Shown piece after piece: positions 47,901-61,100 of a stretch of 64,000 bases of DNA (the first letter of the stretch is position 1; each line of letters begins with the position of its first letter). Under the pieces are notes generated by a model. That model worked only from the letters and a program-made list of their open reading frames with translations, searched no databases and was not told where the DNA came from. The stretch lies in contig CM056377.1 of assembly GCA_029718625.1 (NCBI GenBank), positions 95,038,998 through 95,102,997 of the forward strand. Reading direction: 5' to 3'. The translations under genes and the position numbers were made by a program. Source of the stretch: Synaphobranchus kaupii (Eukaryota > Chordata > Actinopteri > Anguilliformes > Synaphobranchidae).

Positions 47901-50900
47901 TGATTCCGAGTTTTGCCTTTTGATTCTGTTTGTTTACCTTTGTTGTTTTTCTGGTTTTGACCTTTTTGATTGTTTTGTGACTTTGCTTCTGCCTGCTGAT
48001 TTTCGTACCTCTGCCTATGATTACCCGGTTTCAGATTTTTGGACTGTTCGACTATTCTCCTGCTTTTTGATTTGGCACTGTCTCTGCATCTGATTACCTG
48101 ACTTCTGACCTTGGACTGACTAAACCATTCTTTTGCCTCATCCTGGTCTGCGACAGTAAACCCTGGGTATTTAAACAAACTACTGGAATAGATGTGATAT
48201 TTTTAAACAAAATTTAGAACAGGGTGTGAAATTATGTAATGGTCTACCAGACCACCATTAGGTTCAGGAAATTACCATGGACTCCCACTAGCTTTCATTA
48301 CATTTTTCTAAGAATGTTTCAACTACCTTTATAGAGATAAGGATGTGAAACTGAAGGACTAGGAGGAACCAGAGATAGCTTAGACAGCAGCCCAGGGAAA
48401 GCACTAAGCAGTCAAGAATGCACTTCTCAGGCAATATAATATAAGCTTGGAAGAAGACCGCAACTGCACAAAGTTTCATAGTTCTGCTCAATCAAGTTTT
48501 TATACAAACAATATCTAAACCTGATAATATTTTTATTTTATTACTCTGGTTGGTAAGGATAATGATTGGTTACATGCTAGTTTGCTAGGTAATTTTGCCT
48601 CGTCCTTTGTTTAGATTTTTATATGTATATTATTATTATTTGTCCTCTTCACCAGCCAGTTGAATCTCTACTCTTTTTTTCCCTTCTCCTTCCCGTTCAA
48701 GGCCTGGAGGGGTGGAATATAGGACAAAGGAACGACCTGGGCACAAGGCCCCTTTAATGAGCAATGGAAAAGGGAGGGCATTTCCATAGAACTGAAAAAA
48801 ATAAATAACTTAATTAGCGCAATAAAAAGAGTTCGCAATCAGATGTTGTGTATTAATAAAGTGAGTGAATAATGATTAACAACGTGAATATGTAACTGTG
48901 TGTGTGTGTGGGCCCTATCTTACACCTGGCACAAAGCGGCGCTAACCCAAACGCAAGTGTTTTTGCTATCTTACACCCGGCGCTAGGTTAATTATAACGC
49001 CTAGCGCTTACGTCCTTTAACTACCATGTATTCTTGCACCCGTTGCAAGTGAACTGAGCATGTTGGTCTTAAGATGAGGAGTGGCCAGGATTCTTTTTGG
49101 CGTATTGCTATCTTGAGCCAGCAGAAAGCGCTTGCGCTAGAACCACCACAAACTTGGTCTAAAGTCATGTCGCAGTTGTTTACATGTTATTTTAACGGGG
49201 CATATAAGTGCGTCTACATAGGCGTGTGCACAACGTACCCTCCTCTCTGTTACACACAGGGGCATGCACAAGCATGACTAAAATTTCTAGATCACAATGT
49301 GAAATATTATTGTGTAGGCTATATCAAAAATGCATAATAATAAAAGGTTCCATAGGTCCACATACCTTTCCCTCAGCGAAGGGAAACGATGCCACATTAC
49401 ATTGCTCTCAGCCCACTCCATCAACATCCAGATGATGTGTGATGGTACGGGACAATGGCTATCCATTAAAAAGGAGCTGATAACACCTATATCAAGCCTA
49501 ATGCACAAATTGTCATTTGCACCTAATGCGTGAATTGTCATTCAATGGAAAACTCGCGCACTGCAATAGACGGACATTTGAGTTCTGAAAATGTGCTTCA
49601 GATGTCATTACAATACAGCTCTGTTTATCTAGGAATACAGCCTGTAAGTAAATAGAATGGTTTGTGACTGAAAAAAGTTCAAAACCTTGTCCAGTGCATA
49701 TTGCTTTTATTGTTTTTCAAATAGCCTAGGCTACAGGTATTTTCGATAGCCTATGGTTAAAAAACGGAGATAAATGTCATGTTAACTGAATTGTAACCTT
49801 AGCTATTCTTCGTCTTTCATATTTTTTTAATTAAAGTGACAAGGTTTCCATACCCTCAGCTTATTAAAACCCCGCTGATTTCACCTGTTATTCCATAACT
49901 GAACAAAAGATTTTAAAGAGAACTAAGCGTCTAATTAGAAACGAAATTTGCAGCACGTTACACAATTAATTTACAATTCATTTTAATTCCATTATCTGCA
50001 TGTGCGCTTTACAGGAGCAGGTCTGTTTCCCCTGCTGTAAATCACACTTTTCACGGTCTTCCTGGGAAAGTGGATCGTTTTAAAGTATTACGCTACCAGT
50101 AAAATAGGTTGGTCACATTTCCATAAGCAGGACATTATAAAATAAGGGAAAATATGCTGAACCTATGGGTTGCCAACCTGACAGATTTATTGTATTTAGT
50201 GTCATCATTAAGGCAAAATAACGTTATTTATGTTATTAATCAAAATTAGAATGCAGGTAGCCTAATGAACTTCGGATGAAGCTTGAACATGAGTTCATTG
50301 CATAATCAAACAAAATTCGTTAAACAAGCAGGCTAATTTGGTGTTTTCTAAGGTGAGACGGAAGCAATTGGTCGCTTATTCTCAGCTGTTGCAGGTGCTT
50401 TTAACTAAATGTAACCGCATATATTTTGTAAACAGCACTGTCAGGAATTTCCGGGAACTCATAATGGTTAGCCCGAATAATATTGATCATAGCCTAGTAT
50501 TGATCCATATAGCCTATTCCTTGATCGCACTAAACACGCACGAGCATGTCTGTTTCGCCATCATAAGCAATCCGCCAAGGTGGAAAAGCAGGCTTTTAAA
50601 GGGAATGGGATATGACATTTTGATTGGTTTATTGCATGTCACGCCCAAGACACACCTATAATTAATGAAGAGACTAGGTTCAGCCCATTTGGACGTTGCG
50701 CCGTGCTTAGCGCCCAAAAAACACGCCGTTAAAATAGCAAAAGTGGACTTGGACACGCCCTAAATGGACTTTACGCCATGCGCTTAGAGCATGCGCCAAG
50801 ATCGCCAAGATAGGGCCCTGTGTCTGTATGTCTGTGTGAGGAAGATGGTTGGTAATTTCATTTTCTCTTTTGACTGCACCTGTGTGTGAAGGAATGTGTG

Positions 50901-52128
50901 GAACATGATGTTCACCGACACCATCTCACACCACAGTCCAACACCTCTCCTGCCAGACACCTGCCAGACACCAAGCTGGAGTGGAGAGTTAAACATATTA
51001 AACTGTGAATTTAAGTTCAAACATACAGCACTACGCCTTTCCAAATCAAGTGTGTGAGTAACAGTGAAGGGTTAATGTATGCCATTCACACGGACATGCA
51101 TACCATCAGATGCTTCATACAAACACCTGTAAGTGGTATTGTTATTAGAAAACACAATGATTAGTCAGAATGAGTATACAGGGATGGATAGAAGTTGGCA
51201 TTCCAGTCATAGGGGAAATCACATGCCTACAGGTGCACCTTCAAGCATACAAAATGTCAGTTTAAAACATCATGTGAATGAAATCCTGTCTGTGCTTATA
51301 CTCTGCTTTCATTCCAGAACTCAACCGTCACTCATAGATCAAGTGCAGATAAAACTGACATCCAGGCATTGTGGAGAGCCCCACCATCAGGACCTCTCAA
51401 AGACATTGAATTCAGGTAACTGCATTTCGAGATTGATTTCCCTGCTGAAACCTCCTCAGCCTCTCAAGCAATTAAATTATATTATCAAAGCTCTGTTCAG
51501 GACCTTCAAAACGATTAACTTCACTACATAAAACCAGATCACACCCATTTTAAAAACTATATTATATTTTCAGATTAACAAAAGGTCAAAAGGTCCCCAG
51601 AAAGATATAACAGGGAAACATATATTTGCTTAACAAAAGCAACAATCAAAATGAGCCGTGTCACTTGCACATTTGCATGGATGCATTTAATTTATCATTT
51701 TATTATTTAACTGTGTAATGGCTGATAGTGTCACCTTTTCTTTAAAAGAATATTTTGCCGTATACATATAAATATATCTTCTGTTATTATTTTCTTCGAT
51801 TTAAAAAAAAAAAAAAGGAATGCACTTCAAGATTTTTTTATGATAAGTGCATCTTGTGCTTTTTTCAGTTTTGTTTTTATTATCCTGGTGAAGTTGCTGG
51901 TGGCACATTGCTTCAGGAAATGTTTATATGCTTAAGGACTCATGTAGATTAGGTTGTCAGTAGGTTCTTGCTTAATTGATGTTAATGTCTTTTTACAGGG
52001 CGACATTTGTTAAAAACTTTAATAACTATTGGCTTCAAGTTAAAGGTTCAAGAATCATTTACAGTGGACAGCCTGGTCCTAATACCTCTGCTGTTGTCAA
52101 CACCACCACAATCAGACCATTAAATTCC
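41942..52128 (+). CDS. frrs1: frrs1 exons 1-4: signal peptide and reeler domain
   Basis: Residues 1-188. Residues 1-20 ([20 protein letters not shown]) are a hydrophobic leader. The reeler-type part includes [80 protein letters not shown] and [17 protein letters not shown]. It ends in a Thr/Asn-rich linker ([14 protein letters not shown]) with possible N-glycosylation. The introns are long (4.4 and 4.6 kb) and hold most of the transposons of this gene. Confidence 0.88.
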
Positions 52129-55100
52129 GTGAGTAAACATTAAAAACCGTGGGAAATCATTAAACACTGTGAATGATCTCATTAATGACTGATATTTTAG
52201 CTTCATGTTTATATTCAATTTAAATGATTTGAATGAAATTTTCCTTTTGACAGCTATTTACTCTATCTATATACAAACCCCAATTCCAAAAATGTTGGGA
52301 CAGTATGGAAAATGCACATAAAAGCAGAAAGCAAATACTGGGATGCTAATTATGGCTAATTATGTGTATCACACATCTTCTTCAAACTAAAAATTATTTT
52401 TCATTAAAGATTAAAGAGGTTTTTCCTCTGATAAATGGTTTCACAATTAAACTATACGATTTCAAATTTTCCTGATCATAGAAGACATTTGATAACAAAC
52501 TGAATTTGATCCTGCACATTTTGCTCATATTAATTGAGGTTACTAATAATGCTGGTGGGCACTGTAGCTATATTGTGCATCTGTGGGTTGAAATTCAGCA
52601 AAGGCTGATTTATTGTTATGAAACAGATAGATTTGAATTTGACAAAGCATATGCAAGTATTAAAACTTTATTTTCCAATGCATATCGTTTTTCAGTTGTA
52701 TCTTATTTGGCTATTTTGTATCAATACCTGTTGTTAGTGTTACCCATTCCTATAGAGCGGACACATGCATACAATACCACTTAAGATGTTTTACCAGAAG
52801 AAATACAGCAGATTGGCTCAGAAGTTATGCTACTTTCCTGTGTGTAAACATAGTGTTTTTTCTTTAGTTTGTGTTTAATTAGGCAGGATCAGAACCTGCT
52901 TGTATATCTGTTAAATAGGGGGACGAATCCAGAGTCGGCTGTGGGAGCACTAAAGTCTGCCTCAGTCGTCCCAGCAGCTGTGACCCTGCTACAGATGCAC
53001 AGTGTTACTTTGTGGCTCTAACAACATCACCTACAGATTTGGCCATTCAGTTTGAACTGTCTGGCCCCTCAGATGGCTACATCGCTACTGGCTTTTCAGA
53101 TGACCGACAGATGGTAATGATCCCTCTTTAATGAATCACTATCTCTGACAACGATCGCTCTTTTAGTTCATGCGCACTTCTTTGTGCTTTTTTGAGCATT
53201 ACGCAAATAATGAAATCTATTGCAGAATAAATGTAGTTTAGTGTCTAGTGTTTAGATATGTCTTGTAAGGAGAATGTAAAAGCTAATGTGAAAGCTTAAT
53301 GGTCATACTTGTTAACTCATTAACATAATTAATAATGATAAATACGTGATGTCACTGAATGTGAGTGAAATACACAAGTATTCCTTTTTTAAGAACATAA
53401 CGAATGTTTGATGATGAGAACAGGCCATTCAGTCCAGTCTAATCATTTAGCCTACTTAATAACTTAATATGGGCGGCAGTGTAGTATAATGGTTAAGGAA
53501 CTGGCCTTGTAACCGAAAGGTTGCAGGTTCGATTCCCAGGGAGGACACTGCCGTTGTACCCTTGAGCAAGGTACTTAACCTGCATCGCTTCAGTATATAT
53601 CCAGCTGTATAAATGGATAATATGTAAAAAAATGATAAAAAGTTGTGTAAGTCGCTTTGGATAAGAGCGTCTGCTAAATGCCTATAATGTAATAAAGACC
53701 AACTGTCAATCCTGGTCTCAAACACCCAAAGGTCTCTACTACATTCTACTACATGACCTAGCAAGCTGTCCCATCCATTAACATTCTGTGTAAACTATTT
53801 TTAAATGTCATTGCAAAACATAAGTTTAATTAATTTTCATTTTTACCCCTACCGAAAAACTCACTGAAATTGTGTTTTGTATTCCAAACATTTAACACCT
53901 CAATTAAATCCTTTTGAGCGTGATGAAAATATGTCTGAAGTCTTTCCCCTTTTTCAAAAGATTCAATGTCTTTATTAAAGTGTTGGGCACAGAACTGGAA
54001 CAATCATCAAAATCTGATCGGATGGAGGCATTTTATAATGATAAAATAATCTCCTGTGTGGCAGTACTTTTTCCAAAATGTCACTGCATCTTGTTCATCC
54101 TCTGTACTGCTATAGCACAATGTCTACATTGTGGATAGTAGTCTTCAAGGATTCTTTTTTTCTCTCAAAATATATTTTTTCCTGTCATTCTGTTTTCAGG
54201 GAAATGATGATATTTATATCTGTGGTCTAAACAGTAACAATAATATTCAAGTGCAACATGCATATTCCACAGGAAGACGTGCCCCAGAAATATTAAGCCT
54301 GGTACAGTATGTCTGTTTTCCCATTTTAAGGTCATTTATATTCAGACAGTTTATCTATAAACAGTGTATATATTAGATTTTAATTGTTATGTTCTAAATG
54401 CACAGCATTTATTTATATGTGATGCTCATATTGGACAAAATCAATATTCAGAAGCATACTAATGAAAGACTAATGCAGTTGATGTTTTTTATTCCTAACA
54501 GGGAAATGTTTCTGACATTCAGACCTCTTTCCTCAATGGATTTATTAGCTGTTCTTTCACTTCTCGAAACCCCATCACAACTCAGCGAAGTTCATTGAGT
54601 CCCACTTACTACCTCATGTTTGCTTATGGACCAAATAATAATGGTACAGTATGCAGGTCCACAGTATGCATGGAAGATGCTAAAGTATTTAAAATATCTC
54701 ACACTTCCTGATTTATGCAACCATTTGGCTTAATAATATTTATGTTGCAGAAATAATACATGTATATAAACAAACCTGAAAAATAAAACTGAAGTGTACA
54801 TTTTGAAATTGCATTTTTATGAGTGACCAATTGAAATAGTTTTGTCTTTTACTGATGATTATCTCATTCCTTTGCTTTTGATAGGTAGAATTCAATTCCA
54901 CATTGGTACATTTATCAGTCAAATGAAAGTAGATCTTTTAAATCCTCAACCAGTCAGCTGGAATCTTCCACACATTGTTAAAGCACATGGTAAGTGCAGT
55001 TGTTTTATATAAGTTATTTAAGTCTAATAATGTAATAATAAAGTTAACTTCCTGTCATGAAGCATACATTTCCAATAGTAGAATGAGATAATACCTGATA

Positions 55101-58100
55101 TTAAACATCACATCCACATTAAGCTCCATACATGTGAAATTATGGTATGTACATGTGTACATATAAGCAAGGATGAAGTCATTAATTATAAAAATGTAAA
55201 AAGAGAAGAATATAGGACCAGTTCATAGTTTTAAAAATATATATCACAATGTGTTTTTATTACTTTCTCAACAGTGCAGTTGAGTGACATCTGTTTAAAC
55301 ATCTGTTCTGTGTTCCAAAGAATGATTGTTTTGTTGGGAAGCTTGAGAATATGAGTGGAGGCTCCTGAATTTGGAATGGATGAAGTCTGAAATCTTCCCT
55401 TCCACTTCACAAGCAGCTGTTATACTTTATTTACGATGCTTCGTCAACATGGCAGCGCAGCCATTACCAGTCCATGCAAGTCACAATGAAAGAACCAGAT
55501 AAACGCTCTCAAACAGATTTCCTCCTCATAGAATTCACCAGTGCTTTCTTTTATAGGAGCGCTGATGCTTATAGCCTGGATGACTACAGGAAGCCTGGGC
55601 ATGCTCATTGCCAGGTATCTGAAGTCGGTCACTAAAGGGACTACCTGCTGTAGTAAAGACCTTTGGTTTTTGGTAGGTTTCACTGGCGGGGCCCATGAAA
55701 AGAATTGACATTACTGCCTATTTGCAAACCAAAAAAATAAATGGAGCAGTATATTCTAATTCAATATTACATGAATCAGCGCTCTAGTGCTAGCTCACAG
55801 CCTCTTCTAGCTAAACCCATTTTATTCTTTGTGGTTTGATTGAATATTCTCATGCTCCTGCACACATGAGGTTCCTGTCTGGCCAGTGGTGAAAACAGGG
55901 CACTTTCTCACCTCCTGCGTTTCTCCTCGTTCTCTGTTTTGTCTTCCTCAGGCCCATGTGTTCCTCATGTCACTCTCTGTTGCTGCGACCATCATCGCCT
56001 TCATCTTGATATTCTCATACAGACGGGGCTGGAGTGGAGTAAGTCTTTGAGATCTTATTCATAATGACATGCAAAAATATTACTGCAGAGCTTCGTAGCT
56101 TCCAGAAGAAGATCCAACAACAGCACCAATTAAAGAGCAACCTTGAATCTATTTTTAAAAAAGGTGTTAGGAAATGTGGGGTGTAAAATATTTTTAGAGA
56201 TGCTCAGAAATGATATGCTCAGGGCATGAAAAAATAATTACAGTGCACATCGGATTTAAAATGGAACAGTGACTATGAGGTTAAGGTTCAGACTTTCAGC
56301 TTTAATTTGAGTGAGGGTTTTTACATCCATATCGGGTGAACTGTGTAGCAATTGTAGCCCTTTTGTCATGAACCTGAACACGGGCTGAACCCAAGTGCAA
56401 CGACAAGGAGGCAGAGGTACAAGATAAGGTTGTTTATTAAAGCTTGGGGCAGTCCCAACCTGTACACAGAATAAACACAGATAGAAAAGTCCGGAGATTC
56501 TCCGGGACTTCAATTTGCTCCAAGCCGGAGCTGGACTGGACAGGAACACTGGATGTTCCAAACCGGAACTGGACTTGAACCGGAACACTGGATTGTTCCA
56601 AACCGGAACTGGACTTGAATCGGAACCCTGGATGTTTCAAACCGGAACTGGACTTGAACTGGAACACTGGATTGTTCCAAACCGGAACTGGACTTTGAAC
56701 TGGAACCCTGGATGTTCCAAACCGGAACTGGACTGAACTGGAACTGGATCGGGTCACACTGGAACTGGACTAGACTGGAACACTGGGTTGTTCCAAACCG
56801 GAACTGGACAAGACTGGAACTGGATTGTTCCAAACTGGAACTGGACTGTGCGGGTCACTCAGGAGTATCCCCGCACCGGGACAGGACTAGACGGATCACC
56901 CGAGAGTCGTTCCAAGCCGGAACTGGACTTCGCGGGTCACTCAGGAATTGTTCCAAACCGGAACTGGACTTGGCGGATCTGGACAGACGGGACAGACGGG
57001 ACAGATAGGGGGAGCGCTAGGCATCCAATAATTTATGCTTCGAACTTGTCTCCTGAAGCGAGGGAGGACATAAATAACAGACAAGCCGGTTATGGTTATG
57101 CATGAAGTTAGAGAAGGGAAGACCGGTTACTGGTAACAGGCAACCGGGTAGTTGATGCAGAGGAAGGGGTAGCGGCAGATACGGCAGAGCAGGACAGTGC
57201 AGCGGACCTCGGGTTGGCCCGAATGAGGCAGCAGGGCAAACAGCAGCAAGTGCAACCGGAACCGTAACACTGGCGGTTGCCACGGCCGGTTGCCACGGCC
57301 GGACGCAGGAACAGCTGTAGAATGGAGGAGCAGAATGCCCTGCTGCGGGCACAACGTCAGGTGGCAAGCGGGGGTACCGCAACACAAACAGGGAGTAGTG
57401 AACAACTGCAGACTGGCAGACAACAACAGAGTAGTGGTTAGCAAGGCAGATCAGGCACGGCAGGTAGAGCCGCACAAACACTGGACAGACAAAGATATCA
57501 GCAGTTGGCAGAGTGCCTAAAGCACCGAGACAGAACCAAACTGTTGAGAGGTAGTTAGCACAATTAAGCAGGGTGAACGAACACCTAATACGAAACCAAA
57601 CTGTGCAAGATAACTAGACAAGGGATAACATGACCAGAGGATTCAAACTAACGACGTTAACGAACTGGCACTGGATAGCAGACAGCAGGTGGGTTAAATA
57701 GGGAGTGTAATAGGTATCAATTAGGAAAGCGTGCGAATGTATGCGTGGGTGATTGAACAGAGCGGAGTGTGAGGAATGCATGCCGAAATGGAAAGAGGAG
57801 ATGAGTCAGGAGTGAGGCAGGAGTGGAGAAATGGAGTAATACAAACGGAGGGAACACGCCCAGTCTGCAGCACGGGGAAAGACACAGATAATGGAAGTCA
57901 AACATGACATGGAGGGAAAGGGCAAAATACGGAAAACGGACAGGATGGGAACGGAACGTTGCACCTTTTTAAACATTAGGGGACCAAAGATAATTGGACA
58001 AATTAACATAAACTTAAATAAAGTCATCATATTTAATATTTGGTTGCATATCATTTGCATGCAACGACTTCCTCATGTTTGTGACCCAACAACATCAAAA

Positions 58101-61100
58101 GACTGATATCTTATTTTCCGGTACTATACCCTCTCTGCATTTGAATGGATCTCTATGGGAATTCCCCCCTAGATTAAGCTGTAAATTACGCTGGAACAGT
58201 ATGGAACACATGGTTGGCTAAATGGCTGTCATCAACGGCTGAGGTATCAAACGAGCCTCAAACCAGATAGGCAGTAGATGTGGATGGATCACTTTAAAGA
58301 GTAAGTGCACTCGTCTCAGCCTGTCTCTGCCTAATACTTCATGGGGTGAGTGAGGGAGAAGGGTGGGGGGCAGAGGAGGTGTGTCCATCATCATTTGCAT
58401 AAATGAACGTACAATGTACAAACTCGGATCAAACTGTCAAACTCGACGTTGCAGATCAAATATGAATCAGCTGCATATTTTCAGAAACGTATTTTAGTGG
58501 ACTGTTTAGGTGGAATAAGAGAGTTTATGAACAGGCTGCCACGTTTTTCCGGTTTAAAAATGTGGAGCCGAAACCAAAGGACCATAGTGCGTCTAACCAG
58601 TCAGGTGCCAGCTATTTCCATTGTGGGCGGCAACAATTATCCATGTGATGTAGCGGTACCTCCAAAGAGGGGGCAGAGTAGGGTGCAGAAAGAAAATTTA
58701 GAGGGCATTAGAGGGCAGCACCAAGACGCTTTTCAGTTTCTTCTGATATATAATATTATTTTAGAATTGTTGAAATAACGGAATGGATGAATAAGTTTCA
58801 TTATAAGGTAGGCATACAAACACGTTTACAGCTAAAAAAACGTGATCTAGAGTGTAGTTACCCTTTAAGGGTTTCTCCTCCTGACTTATTTTTTCAATAT
58901 AGTAGAGTAGTTCTAGTATCTAGTATCGCTTGTAAGAGTACCAGAAAATAAGACATCAAGAGTCTTTTGATATTGTTGGGTCACAGACATCAGGAAGTCA
59001 TGGCATGCAAAGGATATGCAACCAAATATTAAAAATTATTACTTTATTCTACATTATGTTAAACTGTCCAATATTTTTTGATACCTGAAAATGGGGAGGA
59101 CTATGTACAAAAGGTTCTAAAATTTCTAAACGGTTCATCCAATATGGATGAAAATACCCTCAAATTAAAGCGGACAGTCTGCACTTCAACCTCATTATCA
59201 TCCTTTGTGCATGTATCCTTTAAAACGCAAAGTGCTAGAGTACAGAACCAAAATAACAAAAAATGTGTTACTGTCCAATGAATTATGGTGCTCACTGTAT
59301 ATTATATTATAAATGGAGAGCAAAATAAAACATTGTTTGAAAAATATCCATGGAAAACATTATAGTGAATATCTGTTTAATAACATCTGTTTAATTAACT
59401 CAAAAGAGGATATGGAGAGGGCTACGGCGTTCTTGGTTTTGTGTTATGTTGTAGGTGCTCTTTGGACTAAATCCGGGGTAGGGTCCGTAATAATTAGAAG
59501 AAGTTGTAGTCCAAGGCAGCTCTACAAAATTAAAAAGCCTTTATTGAATGGCTCACATTATTTAGAATATAAAACGTCCAACATGTGGCTAAACATCTTA
59601 AAAACGCTCACCAAAGCGCCTGTTTTATTTACAGCTATCGGCATTGACATTGACTATCTCACCTCTAGGAGAGGAGATAGACAGAATAAATTAAACCAAA
59701 AAGAAAGCCGCTGGATCGATAGGCTACAGGCCACCTCACTCCCAGGTCTAAATGACTCCATAGACATGGTGTCATTTCTATAGGTTAAGTAGGTTACTTT
59801 ATTATGTTGTTCATTTCTTGATATTTCCTTTATTTTCTCTATTTTCTTTTCTTTATTATTCTCTGTTCAACATTAATTTAGTATGTTTGACTTATTGATT
59901 TGATCTGATTCGTTTTCTTATGTTGTTACAGTATATTCTTTGTATGAGTTTTTTGAGCTGTTTTATACATATTTTTATACATATATATATACATTATGTA
60001 TTAGTTTGATACATTATTTTGGAAGTAATATTGTTTATTCATTTGACATAATGATTTGTTTCTAGACATAGCCTACTATTTTATAGATTGTATCTCTGAC
60101 CCCTTTTGGCTAAGTTATATATTGTTCCATTCTTTCAGCACCAGCTGTCACTCATTGCAATTAGACTCTCCCAGAGCTCTGGACTCTTCATATTAGTCAG
60201 TGTTTGGTCTTTGTTCTTTATACCCTGATGAAGGCCCTATGTAGGCCGAAACATGTTGGACTTTTTATATTCTAAATAATGTGAGCCATTCAATAAAGGC
60301 TTTTTAATTTTGTAGAGCTGCCTTGGACTACAACTTCTTCTAATTATTATAAACCTAATTAACTTTTACTTTACTTTTTTGGGTATTTATTTTTTTAATG
60401 AGTTTAAAATTAGAATGCTGGATCTTAGTGTGCACTGTTGATGCAGTGAAAATTCATAAGAAAGGTGTATGTGTTTGCAGGGTGCACATCCAGTCCTAGG
60501 CTGTTTAGTAATGATTCTGGCTTTCATCCAACCCCTTGCCGCTGTCTTTCGTTGTGGCCCGGCTCATGAATGGTTAGTTGACCTCTAATAATAAGTATTA
60601 AGTACATAACAAGTACACAAACTCAAAATATTTCATACAAGTTATGTTTTTTTCCCCATAGGAGGTACATTTTCAATTGGGCACACACTTTGAACGCTCT
60701 GGCAGTTAAAGTCCTAGCAGGTAAGGCAATGTACACTTAATCTCGTTTTTATGTTGGTGATGGACATAATTGTGATTACAGTAAAATCATTAACTACATT
60801 AGTTTGTCACAGAATGCCAAGCAGAAAATTTCAAAATACTTATACTTCAAAATAGTATAACTACTCAATTCCAAACAGTATTTTCAGAGTGAAATGTTTA
60901 TATATGTTAAATGTATATCTGTGTCTCATATGTTATATTGTCTTTACTGTATTGGTATAATAATTATGCCATGATTCCTCGGCTCCTACAGCATTTTAAT
61001 ATGCTGAGGTTTATACATGCATTTACATACAATAGGAAACATGGCATGTGTGAACCTTTCATCAGACAGAAAGAAGTAATTTTCCATTTGAAGATCACAT

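Larger units (their letters stand above)
56240..59297. mobile_element. Palindromic MITE interrupted by two other elements
   Basis: The left arm starts about 56240 (CAGTGCACATCGG, GGAACAGTGACTATGAGG). It is broken at about 56363, resumes at about 57966 (GGACCAAAGATAATTGGACA), is broken again at 58298-58864, and ends at 59297 with ATTATGGTGCTCACTG plus TA. The core words (GGATCTCTATGGGAATT, TGTGACCCAACAACATCAAA) are those of the palindromic family. It fills most of frrs1 intron 10 (56039-60480). Confidence 0.75.
59489..60348 (+). mobile_element. Penelope-like retroelement remnant with 98-bp inverted ends
   Basis: 59489-59586 and 60251-60348 are inverted copies of each other (98 bp, about one mismatch seen). 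Between them are the last part of a Penelope-type ORF and a hammerhead-like motif next to the right copy. Penelope elements are known for terminal repeats in direct or inverted order, strong 5' truncation and hammerhead motifs. It lies in frrs1 intron 10, sense strand. Confidence 0.8.

Noticed and set aside
53471..53560. tRNA gene suggested by box A/box B sequence
   Set aside because: No complete cloverleaf or acceptor stem; the downstream tail shows a tRNA-derived SINE. The same applies to 40516 and the head of 31028-31382.
56256..57520. Many overlapping ORFs with Trp-Asn-Trp or Ser-Ser-Pro repeats
   Set aside because: They are frames of the minisatellite and its host repeat.
59313..59783. 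156-codon ORF as a novel protein
   Set aside because: It starts in MITE-adjacent sequence, reads through an inverted terminal repeat, and ends as the known Penelope C-terminus.
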